Translations under genes and position numbers: made by a program
Source: Nitrosospira sp.
GTDB lineage: Bacteria > Pseudomonadota > Gammaproteobacteria > Burkholderiales > Nitrosomonadaceae
Direction of reading: 5' to 3'
Assembly (NCBI GenBank): GCA_013697655.1
Contig: JACCWK010000210.1
Location: forward strand, 1 to 32,663
Length of the DNA: 32,663 nt
Part shown: positions 1-8,551 of the stretch, in pieces
How the letters are laid out: every line of letters starts with the position of its first letter
Position numbering within the stretch: the stretch's first letter is position 1
The notes under the pieces: generated by a model
Database searches by the model: none
Seen by the model: only the letters and a program-made list of their open reading frames with translations
Told to the model about the DNA's origin: nothing

Positions 1-150
1 CGCTGCTTTGCTTGAAGCGGAATGACTCGTTGCCGGTTTCGACGATATGGCAATGATGGGTCAGTCGATCCAGTAGCGCGGTGGTCAGTTTGGCATCAAT
101 GAACACGCTGCTCCATTCCGAGAAGGTCAAATTAGTTGTGATGATGACGC
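1..150 (-). pseudogene. istB: IS21-family IstB ATPase fragment
   Basis: Read on the minus strand this stretch encodes [16 protein letters not shown], then [16 protein letters not shown], the C-terminal signature of IstB, the AAA+ helper of IS21-family transposition. The reading frame runs off the left edge of the window. The N-terminal side is missing: near position 150 the sequence changes to an RND efflux gene in the opposite orientation. No terminal inverted repeat is visible at this junction, so it is not a simple insertion-element end but a fusion inside istB, from a deletion after insertion or an assembly join. Family assignment is firm; the exact junction (about 142-160) is not. Confidence 0.75.
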
Positions 151-329
151 TGGGCCTGGGTGAGGGCGGCGAGCAGAACGCACCGCTCGGCCGCGCGGTT
201 ATCGGCGGCCTGGTCTTCGCAACGGTTGCAACACTGATCTTCGTCCCCGTTGTTTTCAGTATCGTGCACGGCAGGCCCGGCAAGAAGTCCGCCCCCGCCC
301 CCGTTGCCGGAGAAATACATGCCGCCTGA
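148..329 (+). pseudogene. C-terminal remnant of RND efflux pump (HAE1/AcrB-like)
   Basis: The translation [19 protein letters not shown] followed by a hydrophobic stretch ending in [11 protein letters not shown] is the last transmembrane helix and tail of RND inner-membrane proton/drug antiporters, which are normally over 1000 residues. Only about 60 residues remain, because the upstream part is replaced by istB sequence. The frame runs on into the istB fragment, so an apparent ORF from 81 is a chimera. The stop codon (327-329) overlaps the ATG of the membrane-fusion gene at 319, the usual arrangement of an efflux operon. The product cannot work as a pump on its own. Confidence 0.75.
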
Positions 330-1523
330 CACTTCAGTTCCTGGTGTGGCGTCGAGTAAATTGCGCCTCGCGGGTATTGGTGCCGCGGTCATCGTTATAA
401 TCATCGTCGTTGCTGGTCTGTCTCTGCGAGCCTCAAGCAACGAGCAGCTGCGGAATTGGACCGATGAGCAGGCAATTCCGTCCGTTTCTATTCTCAAACC
501 CGGCAAGCACGTCGGTACCCCCACCCTTGATCTGCCCGGCCGACTGGAACCCTATTCGCGCGCATCGCTGTATGCTCGTGTCAGCGGTTATCTGAAAAGC
601 TGGAAAGTCGATATTGGCGCTCCGGTCAAAGCTGGTCAATTGCTCGCCGAAATCGAAACTCCGGACCTTGACCAGCAGTTGTTGCAGGGGAAGGCCGATC
701 TTGCCGGTGCGCAGGCGAACGCGTCGCTCGCTGAAATAACCGCTCAACGCTGGCAGCTACTGTTGAGTTCCAATTATGTGTCAAAACAGGCAGCTGATGA
801 AAAGACGGGCGACTTCATGGCCAAGAAAGCATTAAGAGACTCTGGTCAGGCGAATCTCGACCGTTTGCGAGCGCAGAAGAATTTTACCCGCATCGTTGCA
901 CCATTCGATGGCCTCGTCACCGCCCGGAGAACTGATATCGGCACGCTGATCAATGCCGGCAGCGGTATGGGACAGGAACTCTTCGAAGTATCGAAGACGA
1001 ACACGTTGCGCGTCTACGTAAACGTGCCGCAGACATACGTGCCAAGAATCCCGTCCGGGACCAAGGCGAGAATCACGGTGCCGGAACAGCCAGGCAAGAT
1101 TTATGCTGCAACCATTGCCTCGTCGGCGGAAGCGGTCAATATCGCGTCAGGTGCAACGCTGATGCAGATTCTGGTCGATAACGCGAACGGAGAACTGCTG
1201 CCAGGCGCATTCGCCAACGTAAGTTTCGATCTTCCTCATAACCTTGTTGTGCTGAGTGTGCCGACGAGCGCACTGATGTTCGACAAGGCAGGTCTCCGCG
1301 TTGCCACGGTCGGGCCGGCAACAAGGTTATGCTGAAGGCATTCACGATCATGCGCGATCTGGGCAAGACCATCGAATTAAGCTCGGGACTTGCACCCGCG
1401 GATCGCGTCATTGAAAATCCGCCGGATGGTATTGCCAAGGGTGATCTCGTGCGAATCTCCGACATCGCGAAAAAGATAGATGGCGCGGAGGGTACGTCCA
1501 GCAGTAGCAAAGGCCTCAACTGA
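319..1523 (+). pseudogene. RND efflux membrane-fusion protein, frameshifted
   Basis: This is a HlyD/AcrA-type periplasmic adaptor linking an RND pump to an outer-membrane channel. From the ATG at 319 there is an N-terminal membrane anchor (about residues 15-35), a lipoyl half-motif around GRLEPYSRASLYARVSGYL, a helical hairpin and a second half-motif around FTRIVAPFDGLVTARR. The first frame stops at 1335 after LRVATVGPATRLC. The next frame continues the family C-terminus (VMLKAFTIMRDLGKTIEL, then SGLAPADRVIENPPDGIAKG) to 1523. Adding one G in the ccggc run near 1316 restores GPGNKVMLK, so a one-base deletion or a sequencing error explains it. An earlier in-frame start at 250 lies inside the pump gene and was rejected. 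No outer-membrane channel gene follows. Confidence 0.8.
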
Positions 1524-1776
1524 AGTATAGGAGCTCACACGGGGCGGTGGTTGAGGTCACATGCAGTTTCCCCATTTCGTCTTTCGGAGGCGCTCAAAAC
1601 TGGTGATTCCTCGGAAACTCATTACTCATGGCATCGTTAATCATCGACGAGGCTCCATTGATGTGTGCCGCGAAACTTAGCCGTAACGACTATGGCATGA
1701 GTAGTTTTTGCAGTCCGTCGCGCATGAGAATTGGTCATTGCGTTGCATGAACAACTTTTCAACTATTGAACTTGTC

Positions 1777-1803
1777 ATTCCCCGCAGTCTTGCTGTAGGG
1801 AAT
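1777..1803. repeat. REP-like hairpin in noncoding 1524-2034
   Basis: Arms attccccgcag and ctgtagggaat pair over 11 bp if G-U pairs are allowed, around a 5-nt loop. The form resembles dispersed REP/MITE-like hairpins of proteobacteria (inference). No convincing gene is seen in the surrounding 511 bases between the efflux remnant and nikR. Confidence 0.4.
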
Positions 1804-1900
1804 CCCTGACAATGTCCTCATATATCCTGACATCCTATTTCAACACTTCCTGACAGACACCCTCGCCGTGTGTATGGTATTTATAGGCAAGTTGCAGGTC

Positions 1901-1920
1901 TTCCATGAGATCTCATGGGA
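1901..1920. promoter_or_regulatory. 20-bp near-perfect palindrome upstream of nikR
   Basis: The core CCATGAGATCTCATGG (1903-1918) is a perfect 16-bp palindrome, extended to 20 bp with one mismatch. It lies about 115 bp before the nikR start in AT-rich, gene-free DNA, so it is a candidate operator for that promoter. It does not match the GTATGA NikR half-site. The 10-mer TCTCATGGGA from its right arm recurs just before the second nikR at 15517-15526. Confidence 0.35.
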
Positions 1921-2034
1921 AAGCAGGGGGGATTCTCATATCCAAGTATGCAACTTTAACAAGCATTGAATATGCGAAACGAATTCCGGTGAATAAAAGA
2001 GCTTATATAAATAAAAAATCTTGGAGAAGATAAT

Positions 2035-2496
2035 ATGGAACGCCTCACTATATCGCTAAATGATCAACTCGCCGAGCAATTTGACGTCGTAATGCATAAG
2101 CGCGGTTATTTTAATCGGTCGGAAGCCGTGCGTGACCTGATACGGGATCTGCTTGATACCGTCCGCGTGGAAGAACATGCCGAAGGCCGATGTATTGCGA
2201 CGCTCAGCTATATATACAGCCATCACGAAAGCGAGCTGGCAAGCTCGCTTACTGCCGTGCACCATGATCACCATGATCTTACGCTATCCACGATGCATGT
2301 ACATATGGATCATGACAACTGCCTGGAAGTAGCCATCTTGAGCGGGTCTATCAAGAACGTGAAAAAATTTGCCAATCATATTATTGCCACACGCGGCGTA
2401 CGCCATGGCAAACTGCATCTCTTGCCGGTCGAGACACCACAAGAGCATTATTCTCCTGATTCTTCACTGCATGTTCATAGCGCCGCTATTGCATGA
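2035..2496 (+). CDS. nikR: nickel-responsive regulator NikR (copy 1)
   Basis: NikR is a Ni(II)-dependent repressor: an N-terminal ribbon-helix-helix binds DNA and a C-terminal ACT-like domain tetramerises and binds nickel. Seen here: MERLTISLNDQLAEQFD and NRSEAVRDLIRDLL (residues 1-40), then HHDHH at 76-80 and the motif STMHVHMDHDNCLEV with His88, His90 and Cys96. With His77 these correspond to the high-affinity site of E. coli NikR (His76, His87, His89, Cys95). At 153 residues it is about 20 longer than the E. coli protein, because of a His-containing tail (HYSPDSSLHVHSA). The start has a good Shine-Dalgarno (TTGGAGAAG). It is clearly paralogous to the copy at 15045-15506. No permease is adjacent, so its targets are probably elsewhere, including the palindromes at 18362-18463. 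Confidence 0.93.
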   Translation: MERLTISLNDQLAEQFDVVMHKRGYFNRSEAVRDLIRDLLDTVRVEEHAEGRCIATLSYIYSHHESELASSLTAVHHDHHDLTLSTMHVHMDHDNCLEVAILSGSIKNVKKFANHIIATRGVRHGKLHLLPVETPQEHYSPDSSLHVHSAAIA

Positions 2497-2560
2497 TGAA
2501 TTAAATCGGGAAAAATGGGCGATATGTTGAGAATGTCGATATTGAATTAGCATCAATTCG

Positions 2561-3202
2561 CTATTCCAGCAATTTGTGCTCGGTGACATAGCGGACCAGC
2601 TGGGCATTGTTCTGCATATTCATTTTTTCCAGAATGCGGGCGCGGTATGTGCTGACGGTTTTTGCGCTTAATGCCAGCCTCTGCGAGATTTCGGCTAATG
2701 ATACGCCGGTGGTGATAAGTTTGAGAACATCATATTCCCGATCGGAAAGCGTGGAATGCAATGGTGTTTTCGATGCTGGACCGACGTCGAACAGCAGTTT
2801 TTCCGCCAGTTCGGGATCAATATATTTCCCGCCGTTTGCCAGGCGACGGATCACGGATATCAGCAGATCGGTTGGGCTGTTCTTCGTGAGATAGGCGGAC
2901 GCGCCTGCGCGTATTGTCCTGATAGCGTATTCATCCTCATGATATGTACTCAACATCAGCACCTGCCGCCCTGCATCGTCGGCCATCATTCGTTTGAGTA
3001 CTTCCAGCCCATTCATGCCTGGCATGCTGACATCCAGCAATGCCACATCCCATCCGCCATGGCGCATTTTCCCCAAGGCATCAAGTCCATCTGTCGCTTC
3101 GCCGACGACTACGATGTCGGCTGTTTCGGCAAGAATCCGTTTCAGCCCGTCCCGGAAGAGCCTATGGTCGTCAGCTAGAAAGACCTTGATTATCATGCTC
3201 AT
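2561..3202 (-). CDS. NarL/LuxR-type response regulator
   Basis: This two-component output protein has a receiver domain (IKVFLADDHRLFRDGLKRIL at the start; acidic pair at residues 11-12, phospho-acceptor Asp57 in ALLDVSMPGM, conserved Lys in AYLTKNSP). A LuxR/GerE helix-turn-helix follows at about residues 150-212 (LSDREYDVLKLITTGVSLAE). It should bind DNA as a dimer when phosphorylated. Length is about 213 residues, usual for NarL/UhpA-like proteins. The start is uncertain: ATGs at 3196, 3202 and 3226 all lack a good Shine-Dalgarno, and the long upstream extension of the frame lies in the kinase gene and was discarded. It sits 88 bp downstream of the kinase on the same strand and faces nikR. 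Its targets are unknown. Confidence 0.88.
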   Translation of the reverse strand: MSMIIKVFLADDHRLFRDGLKRILAETADIVVVGEATDGLDALGKMRHGGWDVALLDVSMPGMNGLEVLKRMMADDAGRQVLMLSTYHEDEYAIRTIRAGASAYLTKNSPTDLLISVIRRLANGGKYIDPELAEKLLFDVGPASKTPLHSTLSDREYDVLKLITTGVSLAEISQRLALSAKTVSTYRARILEKMNMQNNAQLVRYVTEHKLLE

Positions 3203-3290
3203 TATATCATTGGGATCGGTTGACATTGGAGAGCCTGGTCGACTTGTCGATACCGAAGTGAAGAAGTACCAATTAGCAGGCCAAAAGTGA

Positions 3291-5264
3291 TCATGAAATC
3301 CCTTCATTTCGTTTGATTGGTATGCGCACGTTAACCACTGTTCCTTGCTGCGGCAAGCTGGTGATATCGATACCGCCCCCCAGTACGGCCGCCCGTTCTC
3401 GCATTCCAAGCAGGCCAAATGACTTTTTCTTTGCGGCATCCGCAGAATCAAATCCTTTACCGTTGTCGCGCACCTCAACAATGAGATCATCCGCATTCTG
3501 CGACAGGGTGATTTCGACCCGACTTGCTTCGGCATGTCGTGTCACATTGGTCAGAGATTCCTGCACAATCCGAAATATTGCCACCGTCTGATCTTCATCC
3601 AAATCAATCGAGACCTCCATCAAATGCAACACACAGCTTACGCCACCATGTTTCCTGAATTCATCGGTCAATTTTTTTATGGCCGATACGATACCCAACC
3701 CCAGCGAAGCCGGACGCAAATGTTCCGCAACGTTGCGCACGCTCTGACTCGCTTTAACCACCAGTTCTGACATGTTATACCTGATGATTTCCACTCTTTT
3801 TCTATTATCTTCTACATCCTTTAGCAACGAAAGCTCCAAGTGCAATGCCGCCAGAAGCTGACCCAGTTCATCGTGAATCTCGCGGGCAATGTATTTACGA
3901 TCTTCTTCCCGCATCCGCTCGACATGCGCTGCAAATTCCCGTATCGCGGCATCGCGCACCCGAAGCTCCTGCTCTACCAGGATACGTGCTTCCGCCTGCT
4001 TGTGCTCCAGCCACTTCCCTATATCGTCCCCGATGACGTCGATCAGATTCTGCTCCTCCGGCAGCAAAAAGGGCTGGCTCTCACTGTAAAACACCTCAAT
4101 CCAGCCAGAAGCCTCGCCGTAGACCATAATCGGCTTTCGTAATCCACGTGTATGATCCTTATCATATTGATCGGAAACAAATTGCTTGCCATCGAGTTCA
4201 ATTATGATACTGGTGATATGCGGAAATTGCATCGCCGTGATCAGGTACACAAAAATAGTCCGGCAAACTTCCTCCAATGAGTCAGACTCCATGCCGCGAC
4301 GGATCGAATAGAAACAATTGATTTCCTTTAATCGCTCGCATAAGGATGCCTCGACCTGTTTGAGCTTGATGATCTCATGTTCAATGGCTTCCGCCATGGT
4401 ATTGAAGTCGGCGCCGAGCTCAGCAATTTCATTGTGCGTAGTGATATTGCAGCGGGTGGAGTAGCTGCCTTGAGCAATGCTGTTCGCCTGACGGCTGAGA
4501 TAATCGAGCGGACGCAGGATATTGCGACGCATGTAGAAAGCGGCGACCGCTACGGCAAGCAGTGCAGTGCAAAGTACCCCCAGTATCAGCAGGATTTGCT
4601 GCTGGAATTTGGACTGTAAATTGTTCAGCGTCGTTTGAGTGCGATGATCCAGCTCAGCCATGAATTGGATGATGGGTGCCATGATTCTGGCTTTCTCAGT
4701 TATATAGCGTTCTCCAAACAACAGGTCGATAGCGAAATCGCGGTCAGGCGCACGAGGTACGGTGAAATTTCCGTACCCGTCGTCGTATAACCCCTTTATG
4801 GCAGCGAAGGCCTGTTTTTCCAGATTAACCAGATTATCGGAATTCTTTTGGGATTGCCGTAGCAGATCGAGTTCCCGTTCACTAAAACCTTCACGACGCA
4901 TTAAATCCATCAAGGAGACAGCATTACCCGGCATGTTTGGTAATGGCGGTCTATTAACATCCCAATAGGTGATTGAGTGATTTTCCGGAGGGCGTGGCCG
5001 CTTGCCGTTACGGATGTCCAGGATCTCAAAGAAGAATTGTTCGTAGATCGAATTGCCAGTGGTGATATAGTTACGAGCCATCTTGGTGAGATCTTCAGAA
5101 CTATGAAATAACTCATTTGCGAGTTCCAGAGACCGGTGTTTTTGGCGCTCAGCCTCGGTGATCTCATCCAGCGTACCCAGCACCTGAGAAGAAAGGAATA
5201 TCAGCAGGCTGAGTCCTAAGACAGTGACAATAAGACAAAAATTGATGAAAACACCGATTCTCAT
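3291..5264 (-). CDS. NarX/UhpB-type sensor histidine kinase with HAMP domain
   Basis: This 657-residue membrane sensor phosphorylates the regulator downstream. It has a transmembrane segment at residues 5-27, a mostly helical periplasmic region of about 195 residues, a second transmembrane segment at 224-245, HAMP at about 246-298, a GAF-like segment at about 315-425 and a HisKA_3 dimerisation helix with REEDRKYIAREIHDELGQ (phospho-acceptor His464). The ATPase domain has N box QESLTNVTRHA (568-578), G1 DNGKGF (600-605) and GLLGMRER (617-624). All catalytic motifs look intact. The periplasmic ligand is not evident and no NarX P-box was recognised. It is transcribed away from the porin-urease cluster across a 495-bp spacer. 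A role in nitrogen-source sensing is only suggested by position. Confidence 0.88.
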   Translation of the reverse strand: MRIGVFINFCLIVTVLGLSLLIFLSSQVLGTLDEITEAERQKHRSLELANELFHSSEDLTKMARNYITTGNSIYEQFFFEILDIRNGKRPRPPENHSITYWDVNRPPLPNMPGNAVSLMDLMRREGFSERELDLLRQSQKNSDNLVNLEKQAFAAIKGLYDDGYGNFTVPRAPDRDFAIDLLFGERYITEKARIMAPIIQFMAELDHRTQTTLNNLQSKFQQQILLILGVLCTALLAVAVAAFYMRRNILRPLDYLSRQANSIAQGSYSTRCNITTHNEIAELGADFNTMAEAIEHEIIKLKQVEASLCERLKEINCFYSIRRGMESDSLEEVCRTIFVYLITAMQFPHITSIIIELDGKQFVSDQYDKDHTRGLRKPIMVYGEASGWIEVFYSESQPFLLPEEQNLIDVIGDDIGKWLEHKQAEARILVEQELRVRDAAIREFAAHVERMREEDRKYIAREIHDELGQLLAALHLELSLLKDVEDNRKRVEIIRYNMSELVVKASQSVRNVAEHLRPASLGLGIVSAIKKLTDEFRKHGGVSCVLHLMEVSIDLDEDQTVAIFRIVQESLTNVTRHAEASRVEITLSQNADDLIVEVRDNGKGFDSADAAKKKSFGLLGMRERAAVLGGGIDITSLPQQGTVVNVRIPIKRNEGIS

Positions 5265-5759
5265 GCTTTTCCTTGCGTCTTGTTAAATCACAACCACTTG
5301 CCTTGTCTGTAGCCAGAGTTTTCCAATCGCGATTTTAATACTGGGCCATTTGATGTATGGTTACGTTTGCTAATCGTTCCGTATAAATGCCGTGGATATT
5401 GGATTAAAAATCTACCCAATAGCACAATTTTTTATCTTTCGGCGGGCAAATCGCAGCATGATCCGCCCCGATATTATTTATATTGGCCTGGCATCTCCGC
5501 CCGCTGCGGGCTTAGTTTGGACGAGTGTTTCTGCTTCTCGCTCGTGGTCAGACGGTTTCCCATTTTTTTAGTGGCCCGCCTGAATTACTGGAACAAGTCA
5601 TGGCTTTGCAGCCCCATCCAAACGTGGTTCGTAATAAATATACAGGAAGTCCTCTTACACGAAATTTGTAATCTGTGGGTATTTTCTAATGACTCGGACC
5701 AAAAAGTCCTGCATAGTTATTCAGGTCGGGTTGACGAATATAAAAGGAGATTTTCAGGG
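5265..5759. other. 495-bp divergent intergenic region, kinase/porin
   Basis: No convincing gene is seen. The porin frame stays open back to 5367, but the upstream residues resemble no protein and precede a clear signal peptide, so this is read as leader DNA. It should hold promoters for both the kinase (minus) and the porin-urease cluster (plus). No recognised operator, including GTATGA/TCATAC, was found. Confidence 0.5.
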
Positions 5760-7100
5760 ATGAAGAATTTAGAGGAAAGGGTATATAAAATGCCCAGCTA
5801 TGAATCAACGTCGGCTGACAGCCCTTCACAAAAAAATGCCCTCGGGACGCAAAGCGAAAATTTCTTTGCCCGGGTAGCGTTACTGGCGGTAGCGCTGGTA
5901 GTGGGATTTTCATCATTGCTGACCGGAGTTCACGCCGCGGACGACTTCAAGTCCATCAGCAAGCCCAAGTGGGCTATCGACGAGACCAAGTGGATGACTC
6001 TCGGCGTGGGTTTTCGCGGCTCAGGCGTATGGGCGGAAAGCCGCAATTACCAGAATGATTTCAGCATTGACAATGCCCGTCTCTACGTCAACGGGCAGGT
6101 CCATCAATACGTCAAATTCGAAATCAATACCGAATGCTTCTTCTGTAATAACACGCACTCCGGCGATAACCCCAAGATGTCGTACAACATGCTTGATGCG
6201 ATAGGGAAGGTCGAGATTAACCGGTATGTGAACCTCTGGGGCGGGCGTATGCTGGTTCCCACGGAGCGGGGCGAATTGAGCGGTCCTTTTTTTCAGGCCA
6301 CTCACGATGCCTTCAAGACGCCATTTTTCTCGCAGGACTTCAGCACTAAATTCGGCAGCGGGGGTGCGGGGCGCTACGGCCGCGATGACGGCGGCACCTA
6401 CTGGGGCAGTGTTGAGCCGGGTTTCATCAAGGGCACGCTGGGTTATGCCGTAGGCGTGTACCGCGGATTGCAGTCATCCACCACCATTGGCCCCAACCAG
6501 GGAAATGATGTGTTGTGGGCGGGACGCTTTACCTACAATTTCCTGAACCCCGAGAAGAATCCGGGTTATTACACCAGCAGTACCTATTTTGGCAAGGCGG
6601 GAGACATTCTGGCGCTTGCGTTCGGCGCATCGTACCAGAAAAACGGCGCGGGCTCGTTCGCCAATCGCAGTGATTTCCTTGGCCTGGTCGGCGATGTCCT
6701 GTTTGAAAAGGTTTTGCCGAAGAATATGGGGGTGGCCACGGTAAACGGGGAATACAAGCAGTTCTACGCCAATTATTCTTCCCAGGCTTTTGCCGATCCG
6801 GGTTGCCTTTGCATGTTCGATGGGAAATCCTGGACGGTCACTGGACTTTATCTGATCCCCGTCAAGGTCGGTATCGGAAAATTCCAGCCATATGGCAGAT
6901 TCACCAGCATACAACCTAATCACAGCAGCAACCGGGAGGAGATCGAGGGTGGGGTGAATTACATTATTGATGGTTTCAATGCGCGCATTTCGGCGTACTA
7001 CCAGCATGGCGATCTCTACACCAAAGGCTTGAACTATGCGCCGGGTGTGATAGGTGACAAGGTGGATGTCTTTAAATTGTCGTTTCAGTTGCAGATGTAA
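5760..7100 (+). CDS. outer-membrane porin upstream of the urease operon
   Basis: The predicted 446-residue protein has a hydrophobic export segment (ARVALLAVALVVGFSSLLTG) followed by a likely signal-peptidase site at VHA-ADDF. The mature part has alternating aromatic and polar strands with many Gly, Asn and Tyr, as in beta-barrel porins of the phosphate-selective porin-like/FmdC-like group. ATGs at 5760 and 5790 both have a Shine-Dalgarno (AAGGAG and AGGAAAGG); both leave an unusually long N-terminal region before the hydrophobic core. The last residue is Met rather than the common Phe. The gene lies 93 bp before ureD on the same strand. FmdC of Methylophilus is known as an amide/urea porin; by context this could admit urea, but that is inference. 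Confidence 0.75.
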   Translation: MKNLEERVYKMPSYESTSADSPSQKNALGTQSENFFARVALLAVALVVGFSSLLTGVHAADDFKSISKPKWAIDETKWMTLGVGFRGSGVWAESRNYQNDFSIDNARLYVNGQVHQYVKFEINTECFFCNNTHSGDNPKMSYNMLDAIGKVEINRYVNLWGGRMLVPTERGELSGPFFQATHDAFKTPFFSQDFSTKFGSGGAGRYGRDDGGTYWGSVEPGFIKGTLGYAVGVYRGLQSSTTIGPNQGNDVLWAGRFTYNFLNPEKNPGYYTSSTYFGKAGDILALAFGASYQKNGAGSFANRSDFLGLVGDVLFEKVLPKNMGVATVNGEYKQFYANYSSQAFADPGCLCMFDGKSWTVTGLYLIPVKVGIGKFQPYGRFTSIQPNHSSNREEIEGGVNYIIDGFNARISAYYQHGDLYTKGLNYAPGVIGDKVDVFKLSFQLQM

Positions 7101-7193
7101 AGTTTGCGAATGCGTGAATTTTTGTGAAGGCATGAGATGTGGCCAATCGTGGAAACGTTATTATCAGATCAGCTGTGAACAGCAAACAAAAAA

Positions 7194-8135
7194 ATGCGTC
7201 CTACTATTCTTACTGAAAAACCCGCAGCCAGACAGGATTCCGGCGTAGTGGTTCATCGACTTTATCCCGCGGAGCGTTCTCCTCATCCAGCGCCAGGATT
7301 GCCGCAAGCTCGCCTCGAGGCACGGCTGTCACTCGACTTCTCGAATGATAGTGGCACAACCCGCCTGGTGGGAAGGGAACATTTTGGCCCCTTGATCGTG
7401 CAAAAACCGTTTTATCCCGACGGCCGGGACCTGTGCCAGGTCGTTGTTATTCATCCGCCGGGCGGCGTAGTAGGCGGGGACAAACTGGATATTGCGGTCA
7501 AGGTCGGGGCATCGGCGAAGGTCCAGGTCACCACCCCGGGGGCGGCCAAGTGGTACAAGGCCAACGGTCATATCTCGCAGCAGGCTATTCGGCTGGATGT
7601 TGGCGCGAGTGGTTTGCTTGAATGGGTACCTCAGGAAACCATCTTTTTTGACAATGCCCACGTTCAGATTGATCATCGCGTTGAGATGGGAAAAGAATCA
7701 AGCTATATCGGCTGCGAGATACTCTGCTTTGGCCGCACCGCATCGGGTGAGTCTTTTACCGGCGGGCATATAGGGCAACGTACACGCATTTATCGCGCTG
7801 GCAAGCCGATCTGGTTCGAGCAGTTGCGACTGACTGGCGGCGGCATGGGCATGACTGGGAGCTTGGGTCTTGGCGGAAACACGGTGTGCGCCACGCTTGT
7901 TGCCGTCGGCAAGGCCTTGCCTGCCTCGACAATGGATACCGTGCGCGAAAGCCTTGGCGCAATTGCCGCAGGCCGCGGTCATTTGGGTGTTTCGCAATTC
8001 AATTCGCTGGTGGTGATGCGCTACCTGGGAAATTCCAGTGAGACCGCGCGCCGGATAATGCTGCACTGTTGGGGGCTTTTTCGCCTGGAGATGCTAGGCC
8101 GTCAGGCGATGGTACCAAGAATGTGGAATACATAA
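7194..8135 (+). CDS. ureD: urease accessory protein UreD
   Basis: UreD (UreH) forms the UreDFG complex that delivers Ni to apo-urease. Family markers seen are LIVQKPFYPDG, VIHPPGGVVGGD, the TPGAAKWYK stretch, WVPQETIFFD and the C-terminal ending LGRQAMVPRMWNT. Length (313 residues) is in the family's upper range because of about 45 variable N-terminal residues. The ATG at 7194 has no obvious Shine-Dalgarno (A-rich leader), so the start could be further in. It opens the order ureD-A-B-C-E-F-G, common in betaproteobacteria. Its stop codon overlaps a hairpin at 8132-8160. Confidence 0.95.
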   Translation: MRPTILTEKPAARQDSGVVVHRLYPAERSPHPAPGLPQARLEARLSLDFSNDSGTTRLVGREHFGPLIVQKPFYPDGRDLCQVVVIHPPGGVVGGDKLDIAVKVGASAKVQVTTPGAAKWYKANGHISQQAIRLDVGASGLLEWVPQETIFFDNAHVQIDHRVEMGKESSYIGCEILCFGRTASGESFTGGHIGQRTRIYRAGKPIWFEQLRLTGGGMGMTGSLGLGGNTVCATLVAVGKALPASTMDTVRESLGAIAAGRGHLGVSQFNSLVVMRYLGNSSETARRIMLHCWGLFRLEMLGRQAMVPRMWNT

Positions 8136-8165
8136 TGCCGTTTGTTTTAAGGGGCATTATTTTAT
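8132..8165 (+). terminator. hairpin plus T-rich tail in the ureD-ureA gap
   Basis: Arms ATAATGCC (8132-8139) and GGCATTAT (8153-8160) form a perfect 8-bp stem around a 13-nt loop, followed by TTTAT. The left arm includes the ureD stop codon. This could act as an intra-operon attenuator or weak terminator, or as an mRNA-stability hairpin. A second stem, GGCAAA/TTTGCC, follows at 8173-8192. Confidence 0.4.
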
Positions 8166-8233
8166 AGGAAAGGGCAAATTTAAAACTTTGCCGAAGCAAA
8201 TTTTAAAAAATTCACTTTACTGAGGAGGAAGCA

Positions 8234-8536
8234 ATGGATCTTACACCAAGAGAAAAAGACAAGCTGCAGATATTCACGGCGGGTTTGGTAGCGGAGCGGC
8301 GCAAGGCGCGGGGCTTGAAATTGAACCATCCGGAAGCGGTAGCGTTGATCACCTGTGCGGTGATGGAAGGCGCGCGCGATGGTCATTCCGTTGCGGAACT
8401 GATGGCGGAAGGCACGCGCATTCTCACCCGGGGCGAAGTGATGGAAGGGGTTCCCGAAATGATTCCCGACATCCAGGTGGAGGCGACATTTCCCGACGGC
8501 ACCAAACTGGTGACGGTTCACAACCCCATTCCCTAA
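8234..8536 (+). CDS. ureA: urease subunit gamma
   Basis: The protein has 100 residues, the standard size of separate bacterial UreA. Recognisable segments are [49 protein letters not shown] and [20 protein letters not shown]. With UreB and UreC it forms the (alpha-beta-gamma)3 cytoplasmic urease that splits urea into ammonia and carbamate. A strong Shine-Dalgarno (GAGGAGGAAG) sets the start. The gene is 15 bp from ureB and 98 bp from ureD, the largest gap inside the ure operon, filled with AT-rich repeats and hairpins. Confidence 0.97.
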   Translation: MDLTPREKDKLQIFTAGLVAERRKARGLKLNHPEAVALITCAVMEGARDGHSVAELMAEGTRILTRGEVMEGVPEMIPDIQVEATFPDGTKLVTVHNPIP

Positions 8537-8551
8537 ATCAGGAGATTAAAA

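Noticed and set aside
5367-5759. Extended N-terminus of the porin frame
   Set aside because: The 131 extra residues precede a signal peptide, look random, and better starts with Shine-Dalgarno sites occur at 5760 and 5790.
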